Shown here: positions 8,225 to 16,347 of the stretch, in pieces | Numbering within the stretch: the first letter of the stretch is position 1 | Layout of the letters: each line of letters begins with the position of its first letter | Assembly: GCA_017461235.1 (NCBI GenBank) | Contig: JAFTYU010000012.1 | Location: 1-64,000, forward strand | Origin: Clostridia bacterium | Lineage (GTDB): Bacteria > Bacillota > Clostridia > Oscillospirales > Acutalibacteraceae | Direction of reading: 5' to 3' | Length of the DNA stretch: 64,000 nucleotides | Position numbers and translations under genes: made by a program | Notes under the pieces: generated by a model | The model's database searches: none | What the model was told of the DNA's origin: nothing | Seen by the model: only the letters and a program-made list of their open reading frames with translations

Positions 8225-9538
8225 ATGGTAAAAGTTCTTAAGTTCGGCGGCAGCTCTCTTGCCGATGCCGAGCAGTTCAAAAAGGTTGCCGCTATTATCA
8301 AGGCGGAGCCCGAGCGCCGATATGTGGTTGCTTCCGCACCCGGCAAAAGATTTTCCGAAGATATCAAAGTTACGGATATGCTCTACGATTGCTACAAGCT
8401 CGTAAAAAAGAATGAGCCTATCGACGATGCTTTCAAGCTTATTGAAGACCGTTACAACGGTATTATCAAGGACCTTGGTATAAAACTCTGGCTTCAGCCT
8501 GAGTTCGACCGTATCAAAAATGCCATTGTTCACCACGCAGGTCGCGACTATATCGCAAGCCGCGGCGAATATCTTAACTCAATAGTTCTTGCAAACTATC
8601 TCGGTTATGATTTCATTGATGCGGAAGACGGCATTTTCTTTAAAGAAAACGGCACTCTCGACACTGAAAAAACAAACGAAGAGCTTACTGCAATCCTTGA
8701 AAAGCACGACCACGCAGTTATCCCCGGTTTTTACGGTGTAATGCCAAACGGTACTATCAAAACATTCTCTCGTGGCGGCAGTGATATCACAGGTTCAATC
8801 GTTGCAAGGGCGATCAAAGCTGATATTTATGAAAACTGGACTGACGTTTCAGGTATGCTTATGGCAGACCCCAGATGTGTTGAAAACCCCCGTGTTATCC
8901 CCGTTATCACATACAGCGAGCTCCGCGAGCTTTCATATATGGGTGCTACTGTTATGCACGAGGATGCTATTTTCCCCGTTCGTGAAATGGGCATTCCCAT
9001 CAATATCCGTAACACAAACGCACCTGCAGACAACGGCACAATGATTGTATCATCCGTTGAAAGCAACAAGGTTGATACTGTTATTACAGGTATCGCAGGC
9101 AAAAAAGGTTTTTCCGTTATCGCTATTGAAAAGGATATGATGAACTCTGAAGTCGGTTTCGGCAGAAACGTTCTGGAAATTCTTGAAAACTATAACCTTT
9201 GCTTCGAGCACCTTCCTTCAGGTATCGACACAATGTCAGTTGTTGTTAACGATAACGACTTCCTTCCCCATAAGGATGCTATCGTTAACGAGATTAAGAG
9301 AAGAACAAAGGCTGACAGTGTTACCGTTAACGGCGGTATTGCTCTCATAGCAGTTGTAGGCAGAGGTATGGCAGGCTCAAAAGGTACTGCAAGCCGTATC
9401 TTCAAGGCTATCGCAGAAAATGATATCAACATCAAGATGATTGACCAGGGCTCAAGCGAGCTCAACATCATCGTTGGTATCTCCGAAGAAGATTACATCA
9501 AAACGCTTGATGCAATCTATCATGAATTTGTCAAGTAA
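8225..9538 (+). CDS. Aspartate kinase
   Basis: It phosphorylates aspartate, feeding lysine, threonine and methionine synthesis. The kinase domain begins VKVLKFGGSSLAD and contains SRGGSDITGS; two ACT regulatory domains occupy about residues 300-437 (SVIAIEKDMMN and NIKMIDQGSSELN). It is a monofunctional enzyme of 437 residues. Feedback control by an end-product amino acid is expected from the ACT pair, but the effector cannot be read from the sequence. The start is an ATG after TTAGGAGAATGAATT. It is a single-gene unit ending at a strong terminator. Confidence 0.95.
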   Translation: MVKVLKFGGSSLADAEQFKKVAAIIKAEPERRYVVASAPGKRFSEDIKVTDMLYDCYKLVKKNEPIDDAFKLIEDRYNGIIKDLGIKLWLQPEFDRIKNAIVHHAGRDYIASRGEYLNSIVLANYLGYDFIDAEDGIFFKENGTLDTEKTNEELTAILEKHDHAVIPGFYGVMPNGTIKTFSRGGSDITGSIVARAIKADIYENWTDVSGMLMADPRCVENPRVIPVITYSELRELSYMGATVMHEDAIFPVREMGIPINIRNTNAPADNGTMIVSSVESNKVDTVITGIAGKKGFSVIAIEKDMMNSEVGFGRNVLEILENYNLCFEHLPSGIDTMSVVVNDNDFLPHKDAIVNEIKRRTKADSVTVNGGIALIAVVGRGMAGSKGTASRIFKAIAENDINIKMIDQGSSELNIIVGISEEDYIKTLDAIYHEFVK

Positions 9539-9563
9539 TTGAATGTCATAAAGTTAAGCAAAA

Positions 9564-9600
9564 GCAACGCCCGGGATTTATATCCCGGGTGTTGCATTTT
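9564..9600. terminator. Bidirectional terminator between lysC-type gene and GH125
   Basis: GCAACGCCCGGGAT pairs with ATCCCGGGTGTTGC, then ATTTTATT. The two flanking genes converge on it. Confidence 0.85.
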
Positions 9601-9601
9601 A

Positions 9602-10873
9602 TTATTCTTCAATTAATCTTATCAAAAGCTCTGAAAAAAGACTGTTTGCCCATGCGAACCAAGGACGAGTGAATACTGTATCATCATCCTTATCAAAGGA
9701 TTCGTGCATAAGGAAGGTGCCTGCGTGCGAATTGGCTATCATATTAAGACAATTTTCAATCTCATCAGCAGAGGAAGAAGTGAGCGCCTGCATAGCAAGA
9801 GCAATATGCCATATTTTGTTTGTACCCGTATGGGGACTGCCAACACCTTTGGCAGCCTTGCCTTCAAAGAACCAAGGGTTACTCAATGATAAAATAAATT
9901 TACGCGTATTCTGATAAATCTCATCATCAGGACGGCAATATCCGATATACGGCGCCGACAACAAGCTGGGTGAATTGGCATCATCCATCAGTATAATATC
10001 GCCTTTTCCGTTAACCTCATACGCATAAATTTTGCCGAATTTCGGATGCTCATAAACTGCATGTTCTTTGATACCTTCATCAATGTCAAATGCAAGTGAA
10101 CGACACTCACTCTCGAGTTTATTGTCCTCGTAGCCCACATTGGCAAGCTCCGCCGCCTTTTTAAGGGCACATACCGCCATCATATTTGCCGGCACAAGAT
10201 AGCCGTAAACACATCTGTCATCAGAAGGACGGAAACCCGACCAGGTCATACCCGTATATGAAACCTCATTACCTTTGCCGTCATTGGGTAATGTATCTGT
10301 CTGCGGACAATTCTGACGATTGAAATAATATGATGAACGTTGAAAATGGTTCTGTTCTTTTTTAAAAACATCAACTATTTTATACATCATATCACGGAAT
10401 TTATCCGTAAAAATACTATCATCAACAGTTTCGGTATAATACTTATGGGCAAGATATAAGGGGGCACAAAGGGAGTCCACTTCATATTTCCGCTCCCATA
10501 TCATATCATCATAAAAATCAGTTTCATCCTGTCGGGCGTGAGAATTAGGTACCGCGTTAAATGCATTTGTATAAGGGTCAAGGCACACAAAATCCACCTG
10601 ACGGGCGATTACACTGCGTATAATCTCCTTAAGATATTCATCTTCGTTAGCGTAGCGTATGTACTGTGTAAGTTGGGCTGTACTGTCGCGCAACCACATT
10701 GCCGGAATATCCCCCGTAATCACAAAATATCCGCCATCATCCAGTTTTGTAACGGTAGTTTCAATTGTATTAAGAAAACAACCCTTAAAAAACGGTGCAA
10801 GCTCAGGATATCTCTCTTTTAATTTTTCTGTAATTTCATCTGCTTTTTGCAAAAGAATCTTAGGTGTATCCAT
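9602..10873 (-). CDS. GH125 exo-alpha-mannosidase
   Basis: The 423-residue protein shows the hallmarks of metal-independent GH125 exo-alpha-1,6-mannosidases: AMWLRDSTAQLTQYI near residue 79, YTGMTWSGFRPSDD near 207 and DDANSPSLLSAPYIGYC near 300. It would trim alpha-1,6-mannose from host or fungal glycans. No signal peptide is seen, so it acts on imported oligosaccharides. It has its own promoter and no sugar transporter next to it. Confidence 0.9.
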   Translation of the reverse strand: MDTPKILLQKADEITEKLKERYPELAPFFKGCFLNTIETTVTKLDDGGYFVITGDIPAMWLRDSTAQLTQYIRYANEDEYLKEIIRSVIARQVDFVCLDPYTNAFNAVPNSHARQDETDFYDDMIWERKYEVDSLCAPLYLAHKYYTETVDDSIFTDKFRDMMYKIVDVFKKEQNHFQRSSYYFNRQNCPQTDTLPNDGKGNEVSYTGMTWSGFRPSDDRCVYGYLVPANMMAVCALKKAAELANVGYEDNKLESECRSLAFDIDEGIKEHAVYEHPKFGKIYAYEVNGKGDIILMDDANSPSLLSAPYIGYCRPDDEIYQNTRKFILSLSNPWFFEGKAAKGVGSPHTGTNKIWHIALAMQALTSSSADEIENCLNMIANSHAGTFLMHESFDKDDDTVFTRPWFAWANSLFSELLIRLIEE

Positions 10874-10890
10874 AATTTTCTCCCGAATAT

Positions 10891-10955
10891 AAAAGCAACA
10901 AAAAAGTTGCTTTCGTCATTTTTTACAGTATATCACTACCGAAAAGCTAAAACAA
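10891..10955 (-). promoter_or_regulatory. GH125 promoter and leader hairpin
   Basis: On the minus strand TTGTTT (10950-10955) and TATACT (10927-10932) are 17 bp apart. Just downstream in the leader AAGCAAC and GTTGCTT make a small hairpin (about 10891-10913). Confidence 0.6.
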
Positions 10956-11033
10956 TAGTAATTTTGCAAGGGTTTTACGGTTGAATTTTGGCAAACCTAC
11001 CGAAAATTGCAAAAAATTTAACTTTTTTACCTA

Positions 11034-11068
11034 TTGTTAATGATTTATCAAACAATTTGATATATAAT
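11034..11068 (+). promoter_or_regulatory. Rex-like operator and -10 box of fucO
   Basis: TTGTTAATGATTTATCAA at 11034-11051 matches the clostridial Rex consensus TTGTTAA-N4-TTAACAA with one mismatch. TATAAT lies at 11063-11068, so the operator covers the -35 region. A second inverted repeat, TATCAAA-CAA-TTTGATA at 11046-11062, overlaps it. Rex represses NADH-using fermentation genes until NADH rises, which suits this dehydrogenase. The site assignment is inference. Confidence 0.55.
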
Positions 11069-11114
11069 AAGGTTGAATCAGGACTGAAGTCCAACATCAA
11101 GGAGGTTGTTTGCT

Positions 11115-12263
11115 ATGGCAAACCGTATAGTATTAAACACAATTTCATATCACGGAAAGGGCGCTATTGAAAATATAGTTCCCGAACTCCGAAGCCGCGG
11201 ATTAAAAAAGGCTTTCGTTTGTTCTGACCCTGACCTTATCAAATTCGGCGTTACAGCAAAGGTTACGGACCTTTTGGATAAAGACGCTTTCCCCTATTCC
11301 GTATTCAGCGAAATCAAAGCTAACCCCACAATCGAAAATGTTCTTGCGGGTGTTGAGGCTTTCAAAACAAGCGGCGCCGACAGCATCATCGCTATCGGTG
11401 GCGGTTCTGCAATGGATACTGCAAAAGCAATCGGTATCATTATCGAAAACCCTGAATTTGCCGATGTAAGAAGCCTTGAAGGTGTTGCCCCCACTAAGAA
11501 CCACGCTGTTTTCACAATCGCAGTACCCACAACCGCAGGTACAGCCGCAGAGGTTACAATCAACTATGTTATTACCGACGTAGAGAAAAAACGCAAATTC
11601 GTTTGTGTTGACGTTCACGATATTCCCGAGGTTGCAGTTGTTGACCCCGATATGACATCAACAATGCCCAAAGGTCTTACTGCCTCAACAGGTATGGATG
11701 CTCTTACCCACGCTATCGAAGGTTACATTACAAAAGGTGCTTGGGAAATGACAGATATGTTCCACCTTAAAGCCATCGAGCTTATTGCAAAGCATCTTCC
11801 CGGTGCTTGTGAAAACACACCCGAAGGCAGAGAAGGCATGGCTCTTGCTCAGTACATTGCAGGTCAGGGCTTCTCAAACGTTGGTCTTGGTATCGTTCAC
11901 AGCATGGCTCACGGTCTCGGCGCACTTTATGACACACCCCACGGCGTTGCAAACGCTATACTTCTTCCTTCAATTATGGAGTATAACGCACCCTGCACAG
12001 GTGATAAATACCGTGATATTGCAAAAGCTATGGGCGTTGAAAATACTGATGCAATGTCTGTTGAAGAAGCTAGAAAAGCCGCAGTTGACGCTGTAGCCGC
12101 ACTTGCTGAAAAGGTAGGTATCCCCAAAGACCTTAAAGAAATCCTTAAGGAAGAAGATATTCAGTTCCTTTCAGAAAGCGCATTCGCTGATGCTTGCCGT
12201 CCCGGTAACCCCAGAGATACAAGCGTTGAAGAAATTGCAGAGCTTTATAAGGCGCTTATTTAA
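11115..12263 (+). CDS. fucO: Lactaldehyde reductase (iron-dependent alcohol dehydrogenase)
   Basis: It reduces L-lactaldehyde to 1,2-propanediol with NADH, the last step of anaerobic fucose or rhamnose use. The 382-residue protein tracks E. coli FucO closely, including IAIGGGS, NPEFADVRSLEG, PTTAGTAAEVTINYVITD and DALTHAIEGYIT. Metal ligands are the Asp and His of DALTH and the later histidines in VHSMAHGLGALYDTPHG. The ATG at 11115 lies nine bases after AAGGAGG; a TTG at 11106 touching that site is rejected. No other fucose genes adjoin; a GH29 fucosidase lies about 22 kb away. A related primary-alcohol dehydrogenase role remains possible. Confidence 0.88.
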   Translation: MANRIVLNTISYHGKGAIENIVPELRSRGLKKAFVCSDPDLIKFGVTAKVTDLLDKDAFPYSVFSEIKANPTIENVLAGVEAFKTSGADSIIAIGGGSAMDTAKAIGIIIENPEFADVRSLEGVAPTKNHAVFTIAVPTTAGTAAEVTINYVITDVEKKRKFVCVDVHDIPEVAVVDPDMTSTMPKGLTASTGMDALTHAIEGYITKGAWEMTDMFHLKAIELIAKHLPGACENTPEGREGMALAQYIAGQGFSNVGLGIVHSMAHGLGALYDTPHGVANAILLPSIMEYNAPCTGDKYRDIAKAMGVENTDAMSVEEARKAAVDAVAALAEKVGIPKDLKEILKEEDIQFLSESAFADACRPGNPRDTSVEEIAELYKALI

Positions 12264-12268
12264 CAAAG

Positions 12269-12300
12269 AAAAATCGTCATCCGAAAGGATGGCGATTTTT
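12269..12300 (+). terminator. Terminator of fucO
   Basis: AAAATCGTCATCC and GGATGGCGATTTTT pair (one G-T) around a GAAA loop. Confidence 0.85.
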
Positions 12301-12302
12301 AG

Positions 12303-12476
12303 TTAGGAGTTAGGAATGAGGAGTGAGGAATTTCGGGGCGCGTTGCGCCGATTGTAATCACGTTGAACGAAGTGAAAATATATCGAATTGCATCGCAATA
12401 TATCGAGTTTATCGTAAGATAAACATATCGACAGTCGATATACGCTTACGCGTTCGATATGCTCAATACCATACCG
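12303..12476. repeat. Heptamer array plus ATATCGA hairpin array
   Basis: 12303-12330 is four tandem heptamers (TTAGGAG, TTAGGAA, TGAGGAG, TGAGGAA). It is followed by TTTCGGGGCGCGTTGCGCCG and then, from 12377 to 12462, a chain of mini-hairpins separated by ATATCGA: ATTGCATCGCAAT, GTTTATCGTAAGATAAAC, a short CAGTCG spacer and GCTTACGCG. Orientation flips to TCGATAT in the second half. No ORF with a binding site is seen. Confidence 0.7.
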
Positions 12477-12478
12477 AA

Positions 12479-12637
12479 TCAATCTGATTCACCATAACTT
12501 ATATACATTTCTTCCGCATCAATCTGTGCTTGTTTTAATGTTTCGGCAACTTTTGTGTTTTCTATAAGTGGCAACACATCTGTAATAGTATTAAATAATT
12601 TACTGTACATTTTCCAAAATAATTCTTTATCAGCCAT
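12479..12637 (-). CDS. Small acidic protein of unknown function
   Basis: A 52-residue ORF starting MADKELFWKMYSKLF follows a good AAGGTGA site at proper spacing. It is predicted to be mostly helical and acidic. I do not recognise it. It begins about 20 bases after the terminator of the structured RNA, so it could be reached by read-through of that terminator, making the RNA a leader, or it could have a separate promoter. An in-frame ATG at 12685 lies within the terminator stem and is rejected. Confidence 0.5.
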   Translation of the reverse strand: MADKELFWKMYSKLFNTITDVLPLIENTKVAETLKQAQIDAEEMYISYGESD

Positions 12638-12652
12638 AAAATTCACCTTAAA

Positions 12653-12847
12653 AACAAAAAAATGCGCCAACCGAAGTTGACGCAAAAAACACGCAACCTC
12701 GTCGCTGCAACACGAATCTTAATACCCATAAACAGACAAAAAGATGAGAGGCCCGCGTTTTTAACTAAACACAGGTTGTCTGTTTTTGGGATAAATATTC
12801 AATTCGTGTTGCCCCAATAGTATACCACCACAGTATGCAAAAATCAA
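12653..12847 (-). ncRNA. Structured RNA 1 (6S-like candidate) with promoter and terminator
   Basis: On the minus strand a full transcription unit is visible. The promoter is TTGATT (12842-12847), 17 bp, TATACT (12819-12824). The expected first nucleotide, about 12812, begins an 11-bp closing helix (GCAACACGAAT, 12802-12812, with ATTCGTGTTGC, 12707-12717). Inside are a second stem (CCCA and ACAGACAA against TTGTCTGT and TGGG) and an apical 9-bp hairpin. A TTCGG-loop terminator with a T-run ends it at about 12656. A rod with an internal bubble resembles 6S RNA, but the family assignment is inference. A second RNA near 51.7 kb has the same plan. Confidence 0.6.
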
Positions 12848-12884
12848 CATAAAAAACTACCCCAGATAATTCGTTACATTCGGA

Positions 12885-12952
12885 GTAGTAAAAAACAAAG
12901 TTGATTAGGATAATTCCCCTAATCAACTTTATCTTTTTAATAAATTTACTAC
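12885..12952. repeat. Nested palindrome (MITE-like or terminator)
   Basis: GTAGTAAA and TTTACTAC form an outer inverted repeat. Inside, AAAGTTGATTAGG (12897-12909) and CCTAATCAACTTT (12918-12930) are perfect 13-bp arms, with TATCTTTTT after the right arm. Confidence 0.5.
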
Positions 12953-12956
12953 TTTA

Positions 12957-13035
12957 GCGATATACCTTTGGTGCGATATGCTAACGCACGATATATACAT
13001 TGTATGCGATATATTTTGCTGAAGCAAAATGTGAT
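12957..13035. repeat. GCGATAT mini-hairpin array, copy 2
   Basis: GCGATAT or ACGATAT occurs four times in about 70 bp, separated by short palindromes such as GCTAACGC, ATACATTGTAT and ATTTTGCTGAAGCAAAAT. It belongs to the same family as 12377-12462 and 29495-29675. Confidence 0.65.
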
Positions 13036-13758
13036 TTAAAACAACTCAAACACCATACATACAAAGGGAACGAAAATGAGTCCGGGCAAGAGATTTGCTA
13101 CTTTTATTTTTGTTATCTTCAAGAGATTGAGTCCCAATGCCACAATCATTACAGACCCTGCACACACAAGTTCCGCTACGGCGAAATCGCTTAAAAATGA
13201 GCCTAAAAGCATTGACAGAGCTACGAGTGCTCCTTGAAAAACGAACACGAAAACTGATGCACACATAACACCTATACCAAGACTTGCCGCAAGCATTGAC
13301 GATGAAATCAAGTCAAGCACGGACTTTGTATAAAGCATCTGATTATCGCCTGATATACCTGCATTCATAGAGCCTACAATGGTCATTGCTCCAACACAAA
13401 AAAGAAGCGATGCCGTAACAAACCCTTGAGAAAACGTTGCCGTATCCCCGGCTTCGCCTTTTTTATTTTTTCGTCTGTTCTGAAGCTTGTCACCGAGTTT
13501 TGTCAGCTTACCGTCAATGTCTGTAAGTGTACCCACAATTGTTCCGAGAACAAGTGAAATAATCATTACAAGCTGATTTTCACCTTTTATAACACCCATT
13601 ACACCGATAGCAAGCGTACACAGACCTATAGCACACATAACCGCATTCGTCAGCTTTTCAGGCAATTGCTTTTTAAGAAGCAAGCCCACGCAGCTTCCTA
13701 TAATCACAGTAACGGTGTTAACAAGTACACCACTATAACTCATTAATATTTCACGCAT
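13036..13758 (-). CDS. DUF554 family membrane protein
   Basis: This 240-residue hydrophobic protein has about seven membrane segments. The family N-terminal pattern GVLVNTVTVIIGSCVGLLL is clear. Function is unknown; relatives are annotated as possible small-molecule transporters. The ATG at 13758 lies nine bases after GGAGG. It overlaps the end of the pseudouridine synthase gene by eight bases, so the two are translationally coupled as the third gene of an operon. Confidence 0.85.
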   Translation of the reverse strand: MREILMSYSGVLVNTVTVIIGSCVGLLLKKQLPEKLTNAVMCAIGLCTLAIGVMGVIKGENQLVMIISLVLGTIVGTLTDIDGKLTKLGDKLQNRRKNKKGEAGDTATFSQGFVTASLLFCVGAMTIVGSMNAGISGDNQMLYTKSVLDLISSSMLAASLGIGVMCASVFVFVFQGALVALSMLLGSFLSDFAVAELVCAGSVMIVALGLNLLKITKIKVANLLPGLIFVPFVCMVFELF

Positions 13759-14422
13759 AAAAATCGCCTCCAAATATATTCCAGGGATAATCATTAAAAT
13801 CAGGTTGGGATTCAAAGCACATTTTCTCTTTTGTAACAGGATGACAGAAGCTTATACAGCAGGAATGTAGTGCTATATCACCGCCCATCCTGTCGCGGCT
13901 TCCGTATTTCACATCGCCTGTAAGAGGTGTCTTTCTTGATGCAAACTGAACTCTTATCTGATGTGTTCTGCCCGTATGCAGAAGAACTCTGACAACAGCT
14001 TTGCCGTCTTTTTTATGTAAGACCTTATATTCCAAAGAGGCTTCCTTAACGCCTTTACGCATTCTGTTGACAACGTAGGAACGATTCTTTTTAGAGTCCT
14101 TAAATAACAAATCCTTATATACACCGTTTTCTTCTTCGGGTATGCCGTCCGTTACCGCCAGATATTCTTTAAAAAATCTTCCGTTTGCAATATCCGCAGA
14201 AAGAACGGCAGCACTCTTTTTGTTATTGGCAAAAACCATCACACCGCCAACATTCCTGTCAAGGCGGTGCAAAAGATACATCTGCTTTCCGGCTCTGTCA
14301 CCGAGCAAGCCTATAATTCCTTTTTCGCCCGTTTGTGCATCTTCGCTGAGAATACCCTTCGGCTTGATACAAACGGTAATATTTTCATCCTCAAAAAGGA
14401 TTTTTAAATCTTTATTATGCAT
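13751..14422 (-). CDS. RluA-family pseudouridine synthase
   Basis: It converts specific uridines in rRNA or tRNA to pseudouridine. The catalytic Asp is in LLHRLDRNVGG near residue 65, and the family motif LHTGRTHQIRVQFA lies near 160. The start MHNKDLKILF at 14422 overlaps the end of the symporter gene by eight bases (ATGCATAA), so translation is coupled. At 223 residues it is short for the RluA/RluD family, with no S4 domain. The target site cannot be told. Confidence 0.88.
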   Translation of the reverse strand: MHNKDLKILFEDENITVCIKPKGILSEDAQTGEKGIIGLLGDRAGKQMYLLHRLDRNVGGVMVFANNKKSAAVLSADIANGRFFKEYLAVTDGIPEEENGVYKDLLFKDSKKNRSYVVNRMRKGVKEASLEYKVLHKKDGKAVVRVLLHTGRTHQIRVQFASRKTPLTGDVKYGSRDRMGGDIALHSCCISFCHPVTKEKMCFESQPDFNDYPWNIFGGDFYA

Positions 14423-16181
14423 GCAAATCGTACTTCTTATTATATTCTTCAAAAACTTCCGTGAACGAATCATTACCGTATTTAACACTATTAAGGTAAT
14501 GGTGTGTGTCAAAGGAGTCGTTACGTGCCTCTATAATGGCAACGGCTATGTTTGAACAGTGGTCAGATATTCTCTTACAGTTTGTAAGGAGATCCGAAAG
14601 GACAAATCCCATTTCTATTGTGCAATCGCCTTTCTGCAATCTCTTAATGTGATGTGCTTTTATTTCTGCCGTGATACGGTCAATAACCTGCTCAAGCGGC
14701 TCGACTCTGGTTGCCAGCTCATAATCATTTTTTTCATACACAAGAGTGGTTGTTATTATAATTTCTGTAATGGCATCCGTCAGAACATCAATTTCTTTAA
14801 CAGCACTATCGGAGAATTTAATCTGTTTGTCGTGAATTTCTTCTGCCACCTTCTGAAGACCCTTTGCATGGTCACCGAGACGTTCAAAATCACCTATTGT
14901 ATGAAGCATTCTCGCAACGGTTCTTGCATCATTGTTGGAAAGGGATTGCTCTGACATTTTCACCAGATATGTGCCCAGATTGTCTTCATAAAGGTCAAGC
15001 ACCTTTTCGTTATCGTGAATTACCGCTACAGAGTCTTTGTTGTAATCTTTCAAAAGCTTCAATGACTCCAGAACAGTTTCCTTTGCGAGAATTGACATTT
15101 TAACTGTGTAATTGTCGCACTCCATAACGGCAATTGAAGGTGTATTAAGAAGTCTTTCGTCAAGATATACCGCTCTTTTTTCGTCCTTTTCTTTTTTACC
15201 CTTCTTTTCACGTACAAGCTTTTCGCAAAGCTTTGCAATAAGCTTTATGAAAGGCATAAGAATTATAACGGTAACTATATTGAAAACCGAATGTATAATC
15301 GCAATTGATACGGGATTCACCTTCAAAATCTCGGTACCCAAATCCACAAGACCTGTAACTACGAGATAAATGGGCAAAAGTATAATCGCGCCGAACAGAT
15401 TTATAAGAAGCTGCGAAAGTGCAACACGTTTAGCCTTTGCACCTGCACCAATACTCGAAATAAGACCCGTTACGCAAGTACCGATATTCTGACCCACAAT
15501 AATCGGAACAGCCATATTGTAGGTTATGGCACCCGTAAGTGAGAGAGCCTGTAAAATACCGACAGATGCAGACGATGATTGAATTATTGCGGTAAGCACC
15601 GCACCGATGATAACACCTAATACGGGGTTATTGAATTTAAGAAGCAAGTCCCCGAACCAAGGCTTATCCGCAAGGCTTTCAACTGCACCCGACATAATAT
15701 CCATACCGTAAATAAGCACGGTAAAGCCAACAAATATAGCACCCAGATTTTTCTTTTTATCGCTTTTCGCCATCATCATAAAAGCGGTACCCACAACGGC
15801 AAATAAAGGCGAGAAAATCTGTGGTTTAAAAATCTGAACTATGAAAGATGAACTTTCCAGACCCGCAAGGGATAAAAGCCACGACGTAACAGTCGTACCG
15901 ATATTAGCACCGAATAAAACTGCAATGGTACTCCTGAAGCTCATAAGACCTGAATTTACAAGACCCACAAGTATAACCGTAGTTGCCGACGATGACTGAA
16001 TAACAGCCGTTATAATAAGCCCCATAAAAACGCCAATAACAGGTTTATCGGTCATTTTCTTTAAAATCACTTCGAGTTTTGAGCCTGCCGCCTTCTCAAG
16101 ACCTGCGGACATTGTGCTCATACCAAACAGAAAAAACACAAGACCGGCGCAAAGCCCTATTACCATTTTGAACATTTCCAT
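14415..16181 (-). CDS. Na+/phosphate symporter family protein with PhoU-like domain
   Basis: This 588-residue membrane protein of the Na/Pi cotransporter (NptA/YjbB) family exports or imports phosphate with sodium. Two inverted transport repeats carry the QSSSATT and QSSSASVG signatures (near 62 and 207). Residues from about 350 on form a cytoplasmic PhoU-like helical bundle (ARMLHTIGDFERLGDHA). ATG at 16181 is seven bases after AAGGAG; the ATG six bases upstream is too close. It leads a three-gene operon with overlapping starts and stops. Confidence 0.9.
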   Translation of the reverse strand: MEMFKMVIGLCAGLVFFLFGMSTMSAGLEKAAGSKLEVILKKMTDKPVIGVFMGLIITAVIQSSSATTVILVGLVNSGLMSFRSTIAVLFGANIGTTVTSWLLSLAGLESSSFIVQIFKPQIFSPLFAVVGTAFMMMAKSDKKKNLGAIFVGFTVLIYGMDIMSGAVESLADKPWFGDLLLKFNNPVLGVIIGAVLTAIIQSSSASVGILQALSLTGAITYNMAVPIIVGQNIGTCVTGLISSIGAGAKAKRVALSQLLINLFGAIILLPIYLVVTGLVDLGTEILKVNPVSIAIIHSVFNIVTVIILMPFIKLIAKLCEKLVREKKGKKEKDEKRAVYLDERLLNTPSIAVMECDNYTVKMSILAKETVLESLKLLKDYNKDSVAVIHDNEKVLDLYEDNLGTYLVKMSEQSLSNNDARTVARMLHTIGDFERLGDHAKGLQKVAEEIHDKQIKFSDSAVKEIDVLTDAITEIIITTTLVYEKNDYELATRVEPLEQVIDRITAEIKAHHIKRLQKGDCTIEMGFVLSDLLTNCKRISDHCSNIAVAIIEARNDSFDTHHYLNSVKYGNDSFTEVFEEYNKKYDLHA

Positions 16182-16303
16182 AAACATGCTCCTTTTTCTG
16201 ACACTTCATCCGTCATTTTTTATATTTTAATCAAAATTATCACAACTACGATGTTATCATAAAAAAATCAATTCATCAATATTATTCGCAAAAAAACACG
16301 CAA

Positions 16304-16334
16304 AAAAATCACCGTGCCGAAGCACAGTGATTTT
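16304..16334. terminator. Terminator downstream of PRTase gene
   Basis: AAAATCACCGTGC and GCACAGTGATTTT pair around a CGAA loop; A- and T-runs flank it. Confidence 0.8.
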
Positions 16335-16347
16335 CATTAAAATTCAA

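Noticed and set aside
12377-13035. CRISPR array
   Set aside because: The repeated unit is only 7 bp and the intervals are themselves palindromes of variable length; there are no cas genes.
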